A DNA stretch of 64,000 nucleotides from assembly GCA_043513815.1 (NCBI GenBank), contig CP121313.1, positions 2,604,001-2,668,000 of the forward strand, written 5' to 3'. The notes under the pieces were generated by a model. That model saw nothing but the letters and a program-made list of their open reading frames with translations, was not told the DNA's origin and made no database searches. Shown here piece after piece: positions 36,225 through 44,519 of this stretch. The number at the start of each line of letters is the position of its first letter. Position 1 is the first letter of the stretch. The stretch is from JANQIO01 sp043513815 (GTDB lineage: Bacteria; Pseudomonadota; Gammaproteobacteria; Pseudomonadales; Halieaceae). A program made the translations under genes and the position numbers.

Positions 36225-36443
36225 TTTGGTCGGGACGGCAGGGTGAGGGCCGGTCCGCGCAGCGGGCGCCGAGCACTGCTCGGCGAGGCCTGAACGACCG
36301 CAAGCTGCGCTTGCGGACCGGCAATCCCCGGCTCGCCCAAACGAAAACGGGGGTCACCTATGGTGACCCCCGCTGCTCGTTTGGTCGGGACGGCAGGATT
36401 TGAACGGGGCGGCCTTCCGCCTGCGACCACCACACCCCCAGTG
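36225..36443. repeat. Left direct repeat with two tRNA-Pro 3' fragments
   Basis: This block matches 46428-46631 almost base for base, apart from a few substitutions and a 15-base insertion at 36406-36420. It contains a tRNA-Pro 3' end at 36227 and, exactly 155 bases on, a longer tRNA piece (36382-36443) reaching into the anticodon stem before it diverges. The insertion breaks the T-arm, so this copy cannot be a working tRNA. It is best read as an attachment-site remnant of an integrated element. Confidence 0.85.
36349..36371 (-). terminator. Duplicated tRNA-Pro terminator (left copy)
   Basis: GGGGGTCACC and GGTGACCCCC form a 10-bp stem with a TAT loop. On the minus strand it is followed by GTTTTCGTTT. 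It is identical to the terminator after the intact tRNA-Pro. Confidence 0.75.
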
Positions 36444-36774
36444 CTAGCGCTGGGTATTTAAGCATTTAAAATCAATGAGTTACCCGTCATTACTGTGCTT
36501 GTTATGACCACACACGACACTAAACGCCAAGAAATGCCGCTCGTTCATGCACACTATCTGCACAGGCACCCTCACCTGCCCCAATGACTTTATGAGACGA
36601 TCTATGCCGCTTCAATTACGTGTCCGATCTATCTGGGGCAGTTCAGTCTGACCCCTTGATCGTTGATCCTGTAAAGGCCATTGATCAGCAGGCTGGGGTC
36701 GAGATTGCCCACCACCGCATCTGTCGGATGAAGGACCTAATAGATGCTAGTGGAAAATGTTGTTAACTTTGTAG
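36444..36774. other. Left edge of the island without a clear gene
   Basis: This 331-base stretch holds a 27-codon frame at 36504-36587 with the VHAHYL motif shared with 33518. It also holds a CAGTCTGACCCC segment near 36645-36656 that resembles the outer ends of RAYT-type palindromes. No recognisable gene is present. Confidence 0.45.
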
Positions 36775-38226
36775 CTACCATTTCGTATCGACTAGGTGCG
36801 CGTATCGCCCACTGCATGGGAACCCACTCTTGTCCTTGTGAGGATTCAATGCTGTCGCCTGCGTTTTGCGCCTGAACTGCTTACCGCAAAAGCTACATTC
36901 ATAAATATAAGTACGTCCTTGAGACCCACCCAGTGCCCCTCCTCTTCTTCTGGCAGGGCGGCGAATTCCAATCGAGGAACGATTAGACGGTTTAGGATTT
37001 TGCATCCCGCTGAACGAGGAACGAGACGTTGGTTCAATTGACACCGGCCCTGTAGCGGTAAGTTCTACCGCATATCGAGGGATGAATGACTGATTTGTAA
37101 CACTAGCGCCCTGAATACGGTCGACCCTGTAGCTTCGGTGTTCGTTGTCCGCCGTTTTGAATGCATGAAGAATAATGTTGCCATCCTGCGTTCGCCGTAA
37201 AGAATACGGCTCAATTCGACGCGTCGAGCCTTGATACACGAGGTCAACGCAAAGGCGGTTCGATGCTGCGAAACGGATTATGTCGAGGGCTGACTGGGCT
37301 TGCAACGAAACGGGAAGCCGCTGAGTGCGCTCACGCAGTACTTCCTCGCCCGCTGCGCCAACATAGGCCACGGGTTTAGGCGCTTCGCTGCGACCACTCA
37401 TCCAGTCAAAAAATTCCGGTAATTCGCTCCAGAAGTTTTCAACCGACGGCAACGCGGGGAGTTGATGCGCCAGCATGGTTTCCCAACCAGCTTCAAGTTC
37501 CTGACGAAATGGCTCCAGATCAATGAGTACAGGCACAGCAATACCCTTGAACTCACATTTCTGCCGTAAAACGTCAAGTAGAACACTCGCAGCAGGTCGA
37601 CCAGCATCGTTTCTGAAAAGGTTTACCACATCATACAAATCTCTTGGCCGGGTGCGCTCTGCGAGTGCCCTCACCTTTTCACCAAATGCCTCTTCATAGG
37701 CGTAAGACAGGACCTGGATACCGTTCTCAGGACAATCTGAATAAGGATGGAACACCGGCGAATGCACAGGTTCAAGCACCAACCGCTCGTCTGCAGTTAA
37801 ATCGAGCTTGATTCTCGGCATGCTCTTGCCGCGAGGCGATACCGGCCCTTGATAGCCGATTCTCCCCATGCAGGACTTGTTGCCGCGCGGGTTATTGAAA
37901 ATCTCAAAAGTCTGAGCGTCTACTGGAAGCCCAATGCCAGTTTCCTCATAGACACGTTCACTAATTTCAGAAAAGACGTCGCTTAGGAACCCTGGATCGA
38001 GGTGGGATTCATCTTTCAGCGTAAAATCGAGATCTTCCGAAAACCGGTACGTTTCAAAAAAGCACTTCTTGAGGCAAGTACCGCCCTTAAAAACCCAACT
38101 CTCTTTGAGGTCGGAGTGGCTGGAAATCCCCCACAACAGCCACCCGAGAACGTAGTCCTTCTCAACCACATGCGGGTTGAGGCCTAGCGCTGCTGCGGCA
38201 TCGATGATTTCACGCTTGTCGATCAT
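36775..38226 (-). CDS. abiEii: AbiEii-type nucleotidyltransferase toxin with WYL-like and zinc-finger-like extensions
   Basis: The first 290 or so of 483 residues are the AbiEii/AbiGii nucleotidyltransferase domain. The nucleotide-binding segment is SWVFKGGTCLKKCF, and the metal-binding acidic motif is RFSEDLDFTL. AbiE toxins stop cell growth after phage infection by acting on RNA. What follows is unusual. LDIIRFAASNRLCVDLVYQG and RRIEPYSLR...SYRVDRIQGA look like a WYL-type ligand-sensing domain. The last 45 residues (YECSFCGKQF, then H, C and H) look like a zinc finger. The gene overlaps the abiEi antitoxin by 17 bases, so translation is coupled. The extensions could sense a signal or a nucleic acid, which is inference. 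Confidence 0.8.
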   Translation of the reverse strand: MIDKREIIDAAAALGLNPHVVEKDYVLGWLLWGISSHSDLKESWVFKGGTCLKKCFFETYRFSEDLDFTLKDESHLDPGFLSDVFSEISERVYEETGIGLPVDAQTFEIFNNPRGNKSCMGRIGYQGPVSPRGKSMPRIKLDLTADERLVLEPVHSPVFHPYSDCPENGIQVLSYAYEEAFGEKVRALAERTRPRDLYDVVNLFRNDAGRPAASVLLDVLRQKCEFKGIAVPVLIDLEPFRQELEAGWETMLAHQLPALPSVENFWSELPEFFDWMSGRSEAPKPVAYVGAAGEEVLRERTQRLPVSLQAQSALDIIRFAASNRLCVDLVYQGSTRRIEPYSLRRTQDGNIILHAFKTADNEHRSYRVDRIQGASVTNQSFIPRYAVELTATGPVSIEPTSRSSFSGMQNPKPSNRSSIGIRRPARRRGGALGGSQGRTYIYECSFCGKQFRRKTQATALNPHKDKSGFPCSGRYAHLVDTKW

Positions 38227-39025
38227 GTTGAATCGTCCGCTTCCACAACGACGGGACCCACAGCCGCCAACGTGTTACCAACTCACTGCACTCTAGTTTG
38301 GGGTCGAGCCTGGCATTACCTTTAGTCAAGCGTAGACTACAGGCGTCTTCCAACGATGTAGCCGAGCCATCACGTTCGGCCAAAAAGCCCATGCGTTTGA
38401 AAACAGCCCCATTTCCGAGCATGTCGGCGTAGTCGAGCAGCTTTTGATCATCCCGATCTGACCGCCGCAGGTAGGCAGTGAAACAATCAGCCACGTGTTG
38501 GATGCCACCACCAATTTCTGGCTTATTGAAGATATCAAGAATCGTGCGGTGCAAATCTGAGACCGACACCTTGGTTGAATCACGCCACACAGCTCGAGTG
38601 CCGAAGATATCCTCTTCCTTGATGTGGTGCAGGCTAAAGAGCGCGCCGTGTCTTAGCTCACGGCTCCGTCGCACTGGTTTCGATGTAAAAACAACGATAT
38701 CTCGAAACAGTTGCTCAGTGAGGTCCCAGTGTTCTGCTGCGGTGCGGCCACCTATGTAGCAGGGTGCGTACAGGGCAGGTACCAGGACCCATGGATCCGC
38801 CAACACACTCCCGCTCTCCAGCGAGTCCAATCCCACGGCCACATATGCGCCGGGACCGACTCGCCGCAACCAGCCCTGGTCCTTCCATCTTGACAGCAGT
38901 TTGGCGGCGTTCACCCTGTCCATCGCCAAGGTCACGACCACGTCGTCTATTTCGATCACGTCCCCAGCCGCGCGAATTACCGCGCTTAGCCTCTGTCGAC
39001 CCTTTGGTAGAGAAATTGGCTCCAT
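38210..39025 (-). CDS. abiEi: AbiEi-family antitoxin/transcriptional regulator
   Basis: The 271-residue antitoxin of a type IV toxin-antitoxin system neutralises its partner without stable binding and represses the operon. The N-terminal winged-helix part (MDRVNAAKLLSRWKDQGWLRRVGPGAYVAVG) and the following AbiEi_4-like core (IGGRTAAEHWDLTEQLF, VWRDSTKVSVSDLHRTILDIFNKPEIGGGI) are visible. It starts at an ATG with only a weak ribosome-binding site. The neighbouring 700 bases upstream are AT-rich and probably hold the promoter. Its toxin follows directly with a 17-base overlap. Confidence 0.82.
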   Translation of the reverse strand: MEPISLPKGRQRLSAVIRAAGDVIEIDDVVVTLAMDRVNAAKLLSRWKDQGWLRRVGPGAYVAVGLDSLESGSVLADPWVLVPALYAPCYIGGRTAAEHWDLTEQLFRDIVVFTSKPVRRSRELRHGALFSLHHIKEEDIFGTRAVWRDSTKVSVSDLHRTILDIFNKPEIGGGIQHVADCFTAYLRRSDRDDQKLLDYADMLGNGAVFKRMGFLAERDGSATSLEDACSLRLTKGNARLDPKLECSELVTRWRLWVPSLWKRTIQHDRQA

Positions 39026-39752
39026 GACAAGAAATACTTATCCGCGCAAAATTTTCCAATTAACTGTGAATATATTGAGCAGGAGTATACTTCTGGCGCC
39101 GGAAGGCACGCAACAAAAATATATGTAAGCTACTATTTTTCTGTATATGTGGGAATTTTAGCTATTAATTTATACTATTAGGCGGAGGCTGAAGCCCTTC
39201 GCCCGGTGAAGTCCATGCCGCTTGCTTAACGTGTACGATACTAGTGGCGAAGCTCAAATTGCTTAGGCCGCATATCCTGGTGGAAAAATGTTCGGAAAAA
39301 GAGCGACTTAAGACTGCAGTGAACGAATCTTGCCTGAGGTCCCGGTGGTAATGGTGATACTCCCGACCGGGCTGTAACAAAACATTAATACTGTATCTAT
39401 TGTGGTGTAATGTTCTGATTGTTTTATATGTAAAGGGAGTTTGGAGTCGCATGTATTTTTCTCATTAATGGGAGATTGCGTGTGCTCTTACTTGCCCTGC
39501 TTCACACAACACTATGGCTCGTTGCGGTTTACCTGGCTCTCTCTCAAGAATGACCAAGCGACTCCATGACGCTAGTCGTATCTCAATTGCTGCAGTTTAG
39601 TCGTGCGTGCTTGATAGTCTTTATAATCCTGATACTTCAAGACGCAGGCCTGTCAGAAATTTTGGGGCACCCAATCTCCATGATCACTGACTTAGTCAAC
39701 GATTGATGCCGTTTGTTGTACACGCCAACCATTCGTTCCGGTAAGGTTGGAT
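39026..39752. other. AT-rich region without a recognised gene
   Basis: This 727-base interval lies between the abiE operon and the HNH gene. One minus-strand frame of 95 codons (39165-39452) exists, but it has no recognisable domain or convincing start. The region may hold decayed genes. I see no RNA gene or repeat. Confidence 0.45.
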
Positions 39753-40490
39753 TCAAGTCGTGCCACAGACAATTGTATTGTGATACTCAACATACTCCTG
39801 CCCAATTGCATGCCCTTCGTTCGTTTTCACATCCGTCAGTTTGAGCCGAATCGCCCCATAATCCAGCTTTGCATGACAGTTGGGACAAACACAAACCATG
39901 TTCTCAATGACATCAGGCCCGTTGTGAGGTGCCCCCAATGGCTTAAGATGATGAGCTTCAGCATAAAGCTTGCCAGCAGGCATCTCCAGACTGATATTGC
40001 ACAGCTGGCAGAGATAGGAGTTTAGCTCCTTAACTTTCACAGCTAGCTTCGTATCACGTATAACCCTCAAGATCGTGTATTCTGCTCTTCCAGGCGCCTC
40101 CACAAGGTCCACGGCAGGTCTAATCAATTCTCCAGCAACGTGCCTAGACCAATCGAAGCTGGCGCAACGCACTGTTTCTTCTGCCCAAAACTCCTCATCT
40201 TCCTCAGCACGACCATATATGGCAAAGTAACCAGGCCCTGGACGCTCTATCTGTTTGTCAACAATTACACCCGTGATTCCTGGTAGACCATGATGTTGGA
40301 CCCAGTCTGCCAGATCATTTAGTCCCTGATTCTGCAGGCTCCGTCCCCATGTCATCGCCGTCTTTTCTAATCCTAGAGCATCATGTGCGTCCTTGTATCC
40401 CAGATAAGTCCGCCAATCACTAGGCTCGACGACTTGCAGTTGCTCAACAAGCACCTCCAGTATTCGTCTTCCTTGTTCAGTAAGTTCCAT
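39753..40490 (-). CDS. HNH endonuclease, third gene of the Septu-like operon
   Basis: The 245-residue protein starts at an ATG with GGAGAG eight bases upstream. The C-terminal half is an HNH nuclease: YLCQLCN, AEAHHLKPLGAPHNGPD and MVCVCPNCHAKLDYG give the two metal-binding CxxC pairs and the HH/N/H core. The N-terminal half carries WVQHHGLPGITGVIVDKQIERPGPGYF, a signature that recurs in front of HNH domains and may read or position DNA. It lies 47 bases after the ptuB-like HNH gene and is probably co-transcribed. It could be an extra effector of the defence module or an independent gene. Confidence 0.78.
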   Translation of the reverse strand: MELTEQGRRILEVLVEQLQVVEPSDWRTYLGYKDAHDALGLEKTAMTWGRSLQNQGLNDLADWVQHHGLPGITGVIVDKQIERPGPGYFAIYGRAEEDEEFWAEETVRCASFDWSRHVAGELIRPAVDLVEAPGRAEYTILRVIRDTKLAVKVKELNSYLCQLCNISLEMPAGKLYAEAHHLKPLGAPHNGPDVIENMVCVCPNCHAKLDYGAIRLKLTDVKTNEGHAIGQEYVEYHNTIVCGTT

Positions 40491-40537
40491 AGCTAGCACT
40501 CTCCATGAGAACGGGTCGATCCTGACAAGTCATCACT

Positions 40538-41392
40538 TCAAGGAAACAGTCCATGCCTACAGACCTCTACATCTTGAGATAAGGCTCTATACAGCACCGG
40601 CTTCCAATCGTTAATGCAGGAGCCCCGAGCCATCGCCGCGAAGTGTGCTTGTCTCTGTGCTACCGTCATTGGCTCGTATATATCGGGCCATTGGTCAACT
40701 ACCATCACGAGTTCAGACGCTGCCTCCACCGCATATCGTTCGCTCAAGTTGTACTCCCTGAAATGCGCAGCTACTCGCTCCTTGTCATCATCAGTCCAAG
40801 TAGCCGGAGGTTGAACAGAAAAATTCGCCGAAGCTTCTCGACCACGCTGAATCTGAGCAACAACCCAAACATCAGTGTAAAAGTGGTTGGCATCAAAGTA
40901 GGGATGCAATACTTGTCCGCCAGGTGAATCAGCCACACTGCTCCCCTTCTCAGAATTGCAATCTCGACAGCAAGGCAGAAGGTTGGCAGGACAAATCGAA
41001 AACTGAGGTAACTCTGCCTTCGGTAGATAATGATCCAATGTATACACGTGCCCAATTCCACCGCAGGAGGGACACTTTTTCTTTGAAGCAATAGATAGCT
41101 TGTTATACAAGGCTCTACCGGGCTGACGCCTCACCATGTGGTATTCGTATAGCTTGACTAGGTCAGCCTTCGTAAGATCCCGAAGAACGGCTGTATCGTC
41201 TTCATTAGGATCTATTGCTTGAAACGTATAGAGAACCGCTGCGCCCGCACGTATAAAATAATCTGCTGAAACACCCAAGAATTCTTTTTCGCCATCTTGC
41301 AGTCTCTGTCGATAAAGCGGCTCATTGACACTCTGGCGACACGCTTGATATGCACTCCTCGCTGCTATAGCCGGCCCGGCGATCTGCCTCAT
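40538..41392 (-). CDS. ptuB: HNH nuclease subunit of a Septu-like defence system (PtuB-like)
   Basis: The 284-residue HNH nuclease has the segment CPSCGGIGHVYTLDHYLPK, with two zinc-binding cysteines and the catalytic DH, and then SICPANLLPCCRDCNSEKG with the second cysteine pair and asparagine. This is the layout of PtuB, the nuclease of Septu anti-phage systems, which cuts DNA when an ATPase partner releases it. Its start overlaps the stop of the ATPase gene by four bases (ATGA). The C-terminal 100 residues are of unknown fold. The family call rests on motif order and pairing with a PtuA-like ATPase, not on a database match. Confidence 0.72.
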   Translation of the reverse strand: MRQIAGPAIAARSAYQACRQSVNEPLYRQRLQDGEKEFLGVSADYFIRAGAAVLYTFQAIDPNEDDTAVLRDLTKADLVKLYEYHMVRRQPGRALYNKLSIASKKKCPSCGGIGHVYTLDHYLPKAELPQFSICPANLLPCCRDCNSEKGSSVADSPGGQVLHPYFDANHFYTDVWVVAQIQRGREASANFSVQPPATWTDDDKERVAAHFREYNLSERYAVEAASELVMVVDQWPDIYEPMTVAQRQAHFAAMARGSCINDWKPVLYRALSQDVEVCRHGLFP

Positions 41393-42936
41393 TCATCACC
41401 CTCCACCTGATCACGCAGATTCACCAATGCTCTTAGGAGTGCCCTACCCTCAAACCCTATTGACTGGCCATATTCTTCAAGAATTTCTTCGTGGCCGGCG
41501 CCCGAATCAACTGATTCCCTAAGCAGTCGTAGGAATCCAGACTTCGCTACTTCTAGACCAAAAACTTCGCGAGTTAGGGTTCCGACATTTTCACCAAAGG
41601 TCTCTAAGTCAGGCCGGTATACGTCAGCTTCTAGTCCCGCACGTATCATAATCGAGACGCAGCTACTTGGAATTTCCTGTAAGACTACTGGTGAGTGTGT
41701 TGCAACAATTGCAACGGCATTTCTGTTGTGTAGCAGTTCGCTAAGCGCCCGAACAAAGGCGGAGAGTAGCGGAGGATGCAGATGGCTCTCAGGCTCGTCC
41801 ATAAGGACTAGTGTTTTTTCCTCTACGAGCGAAACCAGTTTTGTAACTGTTAGAAGAACCGCAGCGTGCCCCGAACTCATCCTTGAGAAAAGCCGTTCGG
41901 ATACGTAAGAGAGTTCCTCAGCTTCATCAAAGTCTGCCAGGCGCTCAAGTTCCATCTCAGCAAAATTAGTATCAGATTCAAGCGTTTCTATTGCTCTCAG
42001 CCAACGCTTGCGTGAAGCATTTTGCCCTAAGACGATTTGGAGACCTTCTACAAACTCGTTCGCCAGATCTTCAAACTGCTTTAAGGGACCGACATCCGCT
42101 TCAGCTCCACGATTCTTGAGCCCAATGTAGTGATAGCAAATTCCTTGCGCTGGATCTGGCTGGTCCTCTGGTGGCGTAAACGGGTCAAAAGGGCTAAATG
42201 CCGCAGAAACGACTCTTCCAAAGTAGCCCTCTGAAACGGGCGCATATCCTCCAAGTGTCTGGTACTCGAATCTACCCGAGCCTGCGTGCTCTTGGTCAAC
42301 AGCTGAGAGCACCATGTCGTTCAGTAGGGTAGTCTTGCCTACACCATTTCGCCCAATTATTGCATGTATATTCGTACTAGGTTTTGAACTAGCTTCCACC
42401 TCAAAGTCTAGAGAAACGCCTGAGTATCGCTCAGCCGCGTCGCGCTGGTATCTAAACGTATAGTTAGTCAGCACCGCACCACCCTGCAGCACTCTTGAAA
42501 ACTGATCCCGAATAGCCGACATACTCACAGTACGGAGGAGCGAGGTATTGAAAACTTCCTGATCTACTGCAGTTTCCAGCGATTCGCGATTATGGACAAC
42601 ATCTCTCAATCCTAGAAGGAGATCACTTCTAAAATTTGTTGAATCGAGCCCCATAAGATTCGAGTAGTAGTCAACAGACTCACCAAGCGAAAAATAGTGT
42701 GGTTCCAGCCGTTCAAATGGACTATCCAGCGTCGAATGAGTATTAATCTCTATAGTTTGGTCAACGAAACCAATCTTCACGTTTCCGATTTCGTGTTGCT
42801 CGCCCTCAGCATCGAACACCACCAGAAAGAACATCGTTACAAAAGAATAGTCATTCCACCGATCTACTCGAAGATATGCCTCTTCGAAACCCTGATCGGG
42901 AAAATACGCGTTCCGTTCAATCACATGAAACTGCAC
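41389..42936 (-). CDS. ptuA: AAA ATPase of a Septu-like defence system (PtuA-like)
   Basis: This 515-residue ATPase has an N-terminal region of about 190 residues (beta-rich, FEEAYLRVDRWNDYSF and EIGNVKIGF) before Walker A (IIGRNGVGKTTLLNDM). Near residue 380 comes an ABC-type Walker B, LVLMDEPESHLHPPLLSAF, followed by IVATHSPVVLQEIP with the switch histidine. This is the SMC/RecF-like head found in PtuA and other overcoming-lysogeny-type ATPases. In Septu the ATPase holds the HNH nuclease inactive until phage infection. It heads a minus-strand operon ptuA-ptuB-HNH. The upstream gap holds a RAYT-type palindrome. Confidence 0.76.
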   Translation of the reverse strand: MQFHVIERNAYFPDQGFEEAYLRVDRWNDYSFVTMFFLVVFDAEGEQHEIGNVKIGFVDQTIEINTHSTLDSPFERLEPHYFSLGESVDYYSNLMGLDSTNFRSDLLLGLRDVVHNRESLETAVDQEVFNTSLLRTVSMSAIRDQFSRVLQGGAVLTNYTFRYQRDAAERYSGVSLDFEVEASSKPSTNIHAIIGRNGVGKTTLLNDMVLSAVDQEHAGSGRFEYQTLGGYAPVSEGYFGRVVSAAFSPFDPFTPPEDQPDPAQGICYHYIGLKNRGAEADVGPLKQFEDLANEFVEGLQIVLGQNASRKRWLRAIETLESDTNFAEMELERLADFDEAEELSYVSERLFSRMSSGHAAVLLTVTKLVSLVEEKTLVLMDEPESHLHPPLLSAFVRALSELLHNRNAVAIVATHSPVVLQEIPSSCVSIMIRAGLEADVYRPDLETFGENVGTLTREVFGLEVAKSGFLRLLRESVDSGAGHEEILEEYGQSIGFEGRALLRALVNLRDQVEGDE

Positions 42937-43020
42937 AATTCACCGCCTATAAGACTTAGCGCACCCAAAACAGTGCAAACTTGACCAGTCACCGCGCCGG
43001 TGTAGTAAGTGTAAGATATT

Positions 43021-43095
43021 GGGGTCAGAGTAACATTTCGATATAAACAAAAGGGGCGGCCCATGGCCGCCCCCCACAAACGTTACTCTGACCCC
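43021..43095. repeat. RAYT-type palindromic element (REPIN-like)
   Basis: A 75-base unit begins with GGGGTCAGAGTAAC (43021-43034) and ends with its exact reverse complement (43082-43095). Inside, GGGGCGGCC (43053-43061) and GGCCGCCCC (43065-43073) form a second hairpin. The end sequence is the same as at both ends of the RAYT gene, so this is a non-autonomous element mobilised by that protein or a relative. Confidence 0.85.
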
Positions 43096-43118
43096 GAATA
43101 CGCGGTTTCTCTGGGAAT

Positions 43119-44438
43119 CTACCGTCTGAGCCTTTTCAAAAATGAAACTATTTTTGATTGCCCAGAATTCTGCGCGATTTGTTCAGCCGTCATTCCGTCA
43201 GTGGTCAACGCTGTATCGGCGCCGCTTTCCACTAGTAGCTTAACAACTTCGAGATTCCCTTTATTTGAGGCCAGCATCAGCGGTGTCGCAGAACGCGAAC
43301 CTCGAGTATCTAACTCTGCTCCGTTTTGAACAAGAATGCGAACAGACTCTACGCTTCCGTTTGCAGCCGCGAAATGCAGGGGCCGATGTCCAGTGGCAGC
43401 TATCGCATTAACATCAGCGCCCAATTCAATGAGTCGCTTCGAAGCACGAAACTTTCCTTTCATCGAGGTCACCATGAGCGGAGTGGCATCCTGGTCATTT
43501 CTTTCGTCGATAGGTACTCCCTTCACTGCTAGAAATTCAACCATCGACCGACTCGCAACGAAGTGCATGGCAGAACTACCGTGCTGGCCGCGCACTCCGA
43601 ACTTGGCTCCATTCTTCTCCAAGAGTTTCACCAGCTTTTTGCAGTCTGACCGTATCGCATAGAACACTGCTACATTCCCAGTGTCGCTTCTCACTTCGAG
43701 ATCCGCACCTGAATTCACCAATAACTCAGCCATCTTTGAGTCGCAGCGGTCCGCAGCCAATTGAAGTGGATTGATCGTTGCGGCAGGCGACACAAAGTCG
43801 ACATTTGCACCCTGCTCTATCAAGTAGTTTGCAATTCTTGCATCTCCAACTGCAACCGCCATATGCACCGGTGTTGCCATTTTGTCCGTGTATTGGTCTA
43901 TGTGCGCCTCATGCTCAACCAACACTTTCACTGCCGCGAAGTGTTTTTCAGCGACCGCTAGTTGTAGTGGCGTAAAGCCGCTTGGATTGACGGTGTTAAG
44001 ATCAGCACCGTACACGGCCAACAGCTCCAATTTGGTGTCATCCCCGCTGTAAGCCGCCAATATAGTCACGCTGTCACCATTCGCATTATTCAATTCCGTA
44101 TCAGCACCGGATTCGAGAATTGCCTGGAACGTCCTGTCGTTGCTTCTCTCGAGCGCGACCTGCAACGGCGTACTGCCATCAGGCCCCCGTTGATTGATAT
44201 CAGCCCCGTCAGCAACAAGTACTGGAATCATCTTGTCTCTGCTCGCAAATACTGCGACATGTAGTGCCGACCAGCCGTCTGAAGAAACCTGAGATGAAGC
44301 GTCAAATTCAGTTGATAGGAAGGATTTGACGCGCTCGACCTGCCCCCGCTCCACCGCTCGAATGAAGTCTTCCTCAGATGCGGAAATATTCACAGAGACG
44401 CTTACGAGGACGGCACAAAACACAGCGCGGAAATTCAT
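43119..44438 (-). CDS. Exported ankyrin-repeat protein
   Basis: The 439-residue protein has a signal peptide (MNFRAVFCAVLVSVSVNISA) and about 11-12 ankyrin repeats covering the rest. Typical repeats read DGWSALHVAVFASRDKMIPVLVADGADIN, DGSTPLQVALER and TGHRPLHFAAANGSVESVRILVQNGAEL. Ankyrin arrays bind other proteins, and a periplasmic or secreted role is implied. I use the ATG at 44438, which has GGAG nine bases upstream. An upstream in-frame start at 44471 would hide the signal peptide. It lies between the palindromic element and the RAYT gene and may be an effector, an immunity protein or a cargo gene. Nothing decides which. Confidence 0.78.
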   Translation of the reverse strand: MNFRAVFCAVLVSVSVNISASEEDFIRAVERGQVERVKSFLSTEFDASSQVSSDGWSALHVAVFASRDKMIPVLVADGADINQRGPDGSTPLQVALERSNDRTFQAILESGADTELNNANGDSVTILAAYSGDDTKLELLAVYGADLNTVNPSGFTPLQLAVAEKHFAAVKVLVEHEAHIDQYTDKMATPVHMAVAVGDARIANYLIEQGANVDFVSPAATINPLQLAADRCDSKMAELLVNSGADLEVRSDTGNVAVFYAIRSDCKKLVKLLEKNGAKFGVRGQHGSSAMHFVASRSMVEFLAVKGVPIDERNDQDATPLMVTSMKGKFRASKRLIELGADVNAIAATGHRPLHFAAANGSVESVRILVQNGAELDTRGSRSATPLMLASNKGNLEVVKLLVESGADTALTTDGMTAEQIAQNSGQSKIVSFLKRLRR

Positions 44439-44491
44439 TAAACCAAGCTCCAAAAGTCCCTCAAATCGCAAGGCAACGACCTAGCTCTTGT

Positions 44492-44519
44492 GATATTGGA
44501 TATTGGATATTGGATATTG
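44492..44519. repeat. Four tandem copies of GATATTG
   Basis: Four perfect 7-bp copies run directly into the GGGGTCAGAGTAAC terminus of the RAYT element. Slippage at the element end is likely. Confidence 0.9.

Noticed and set aside
36382..36443. Second functional tRNA-Pro
   Set aside because: A 15-base insertion splits the T-arm, and the match ends in the anticodon stem with no acceptor 5' half.
39165..39452. 95-codon minus-strand frame in the AT-rich gap
   Set aside because: It has no domain, no clear ribosome-binding site and atypical composition. It is left as non-coding.
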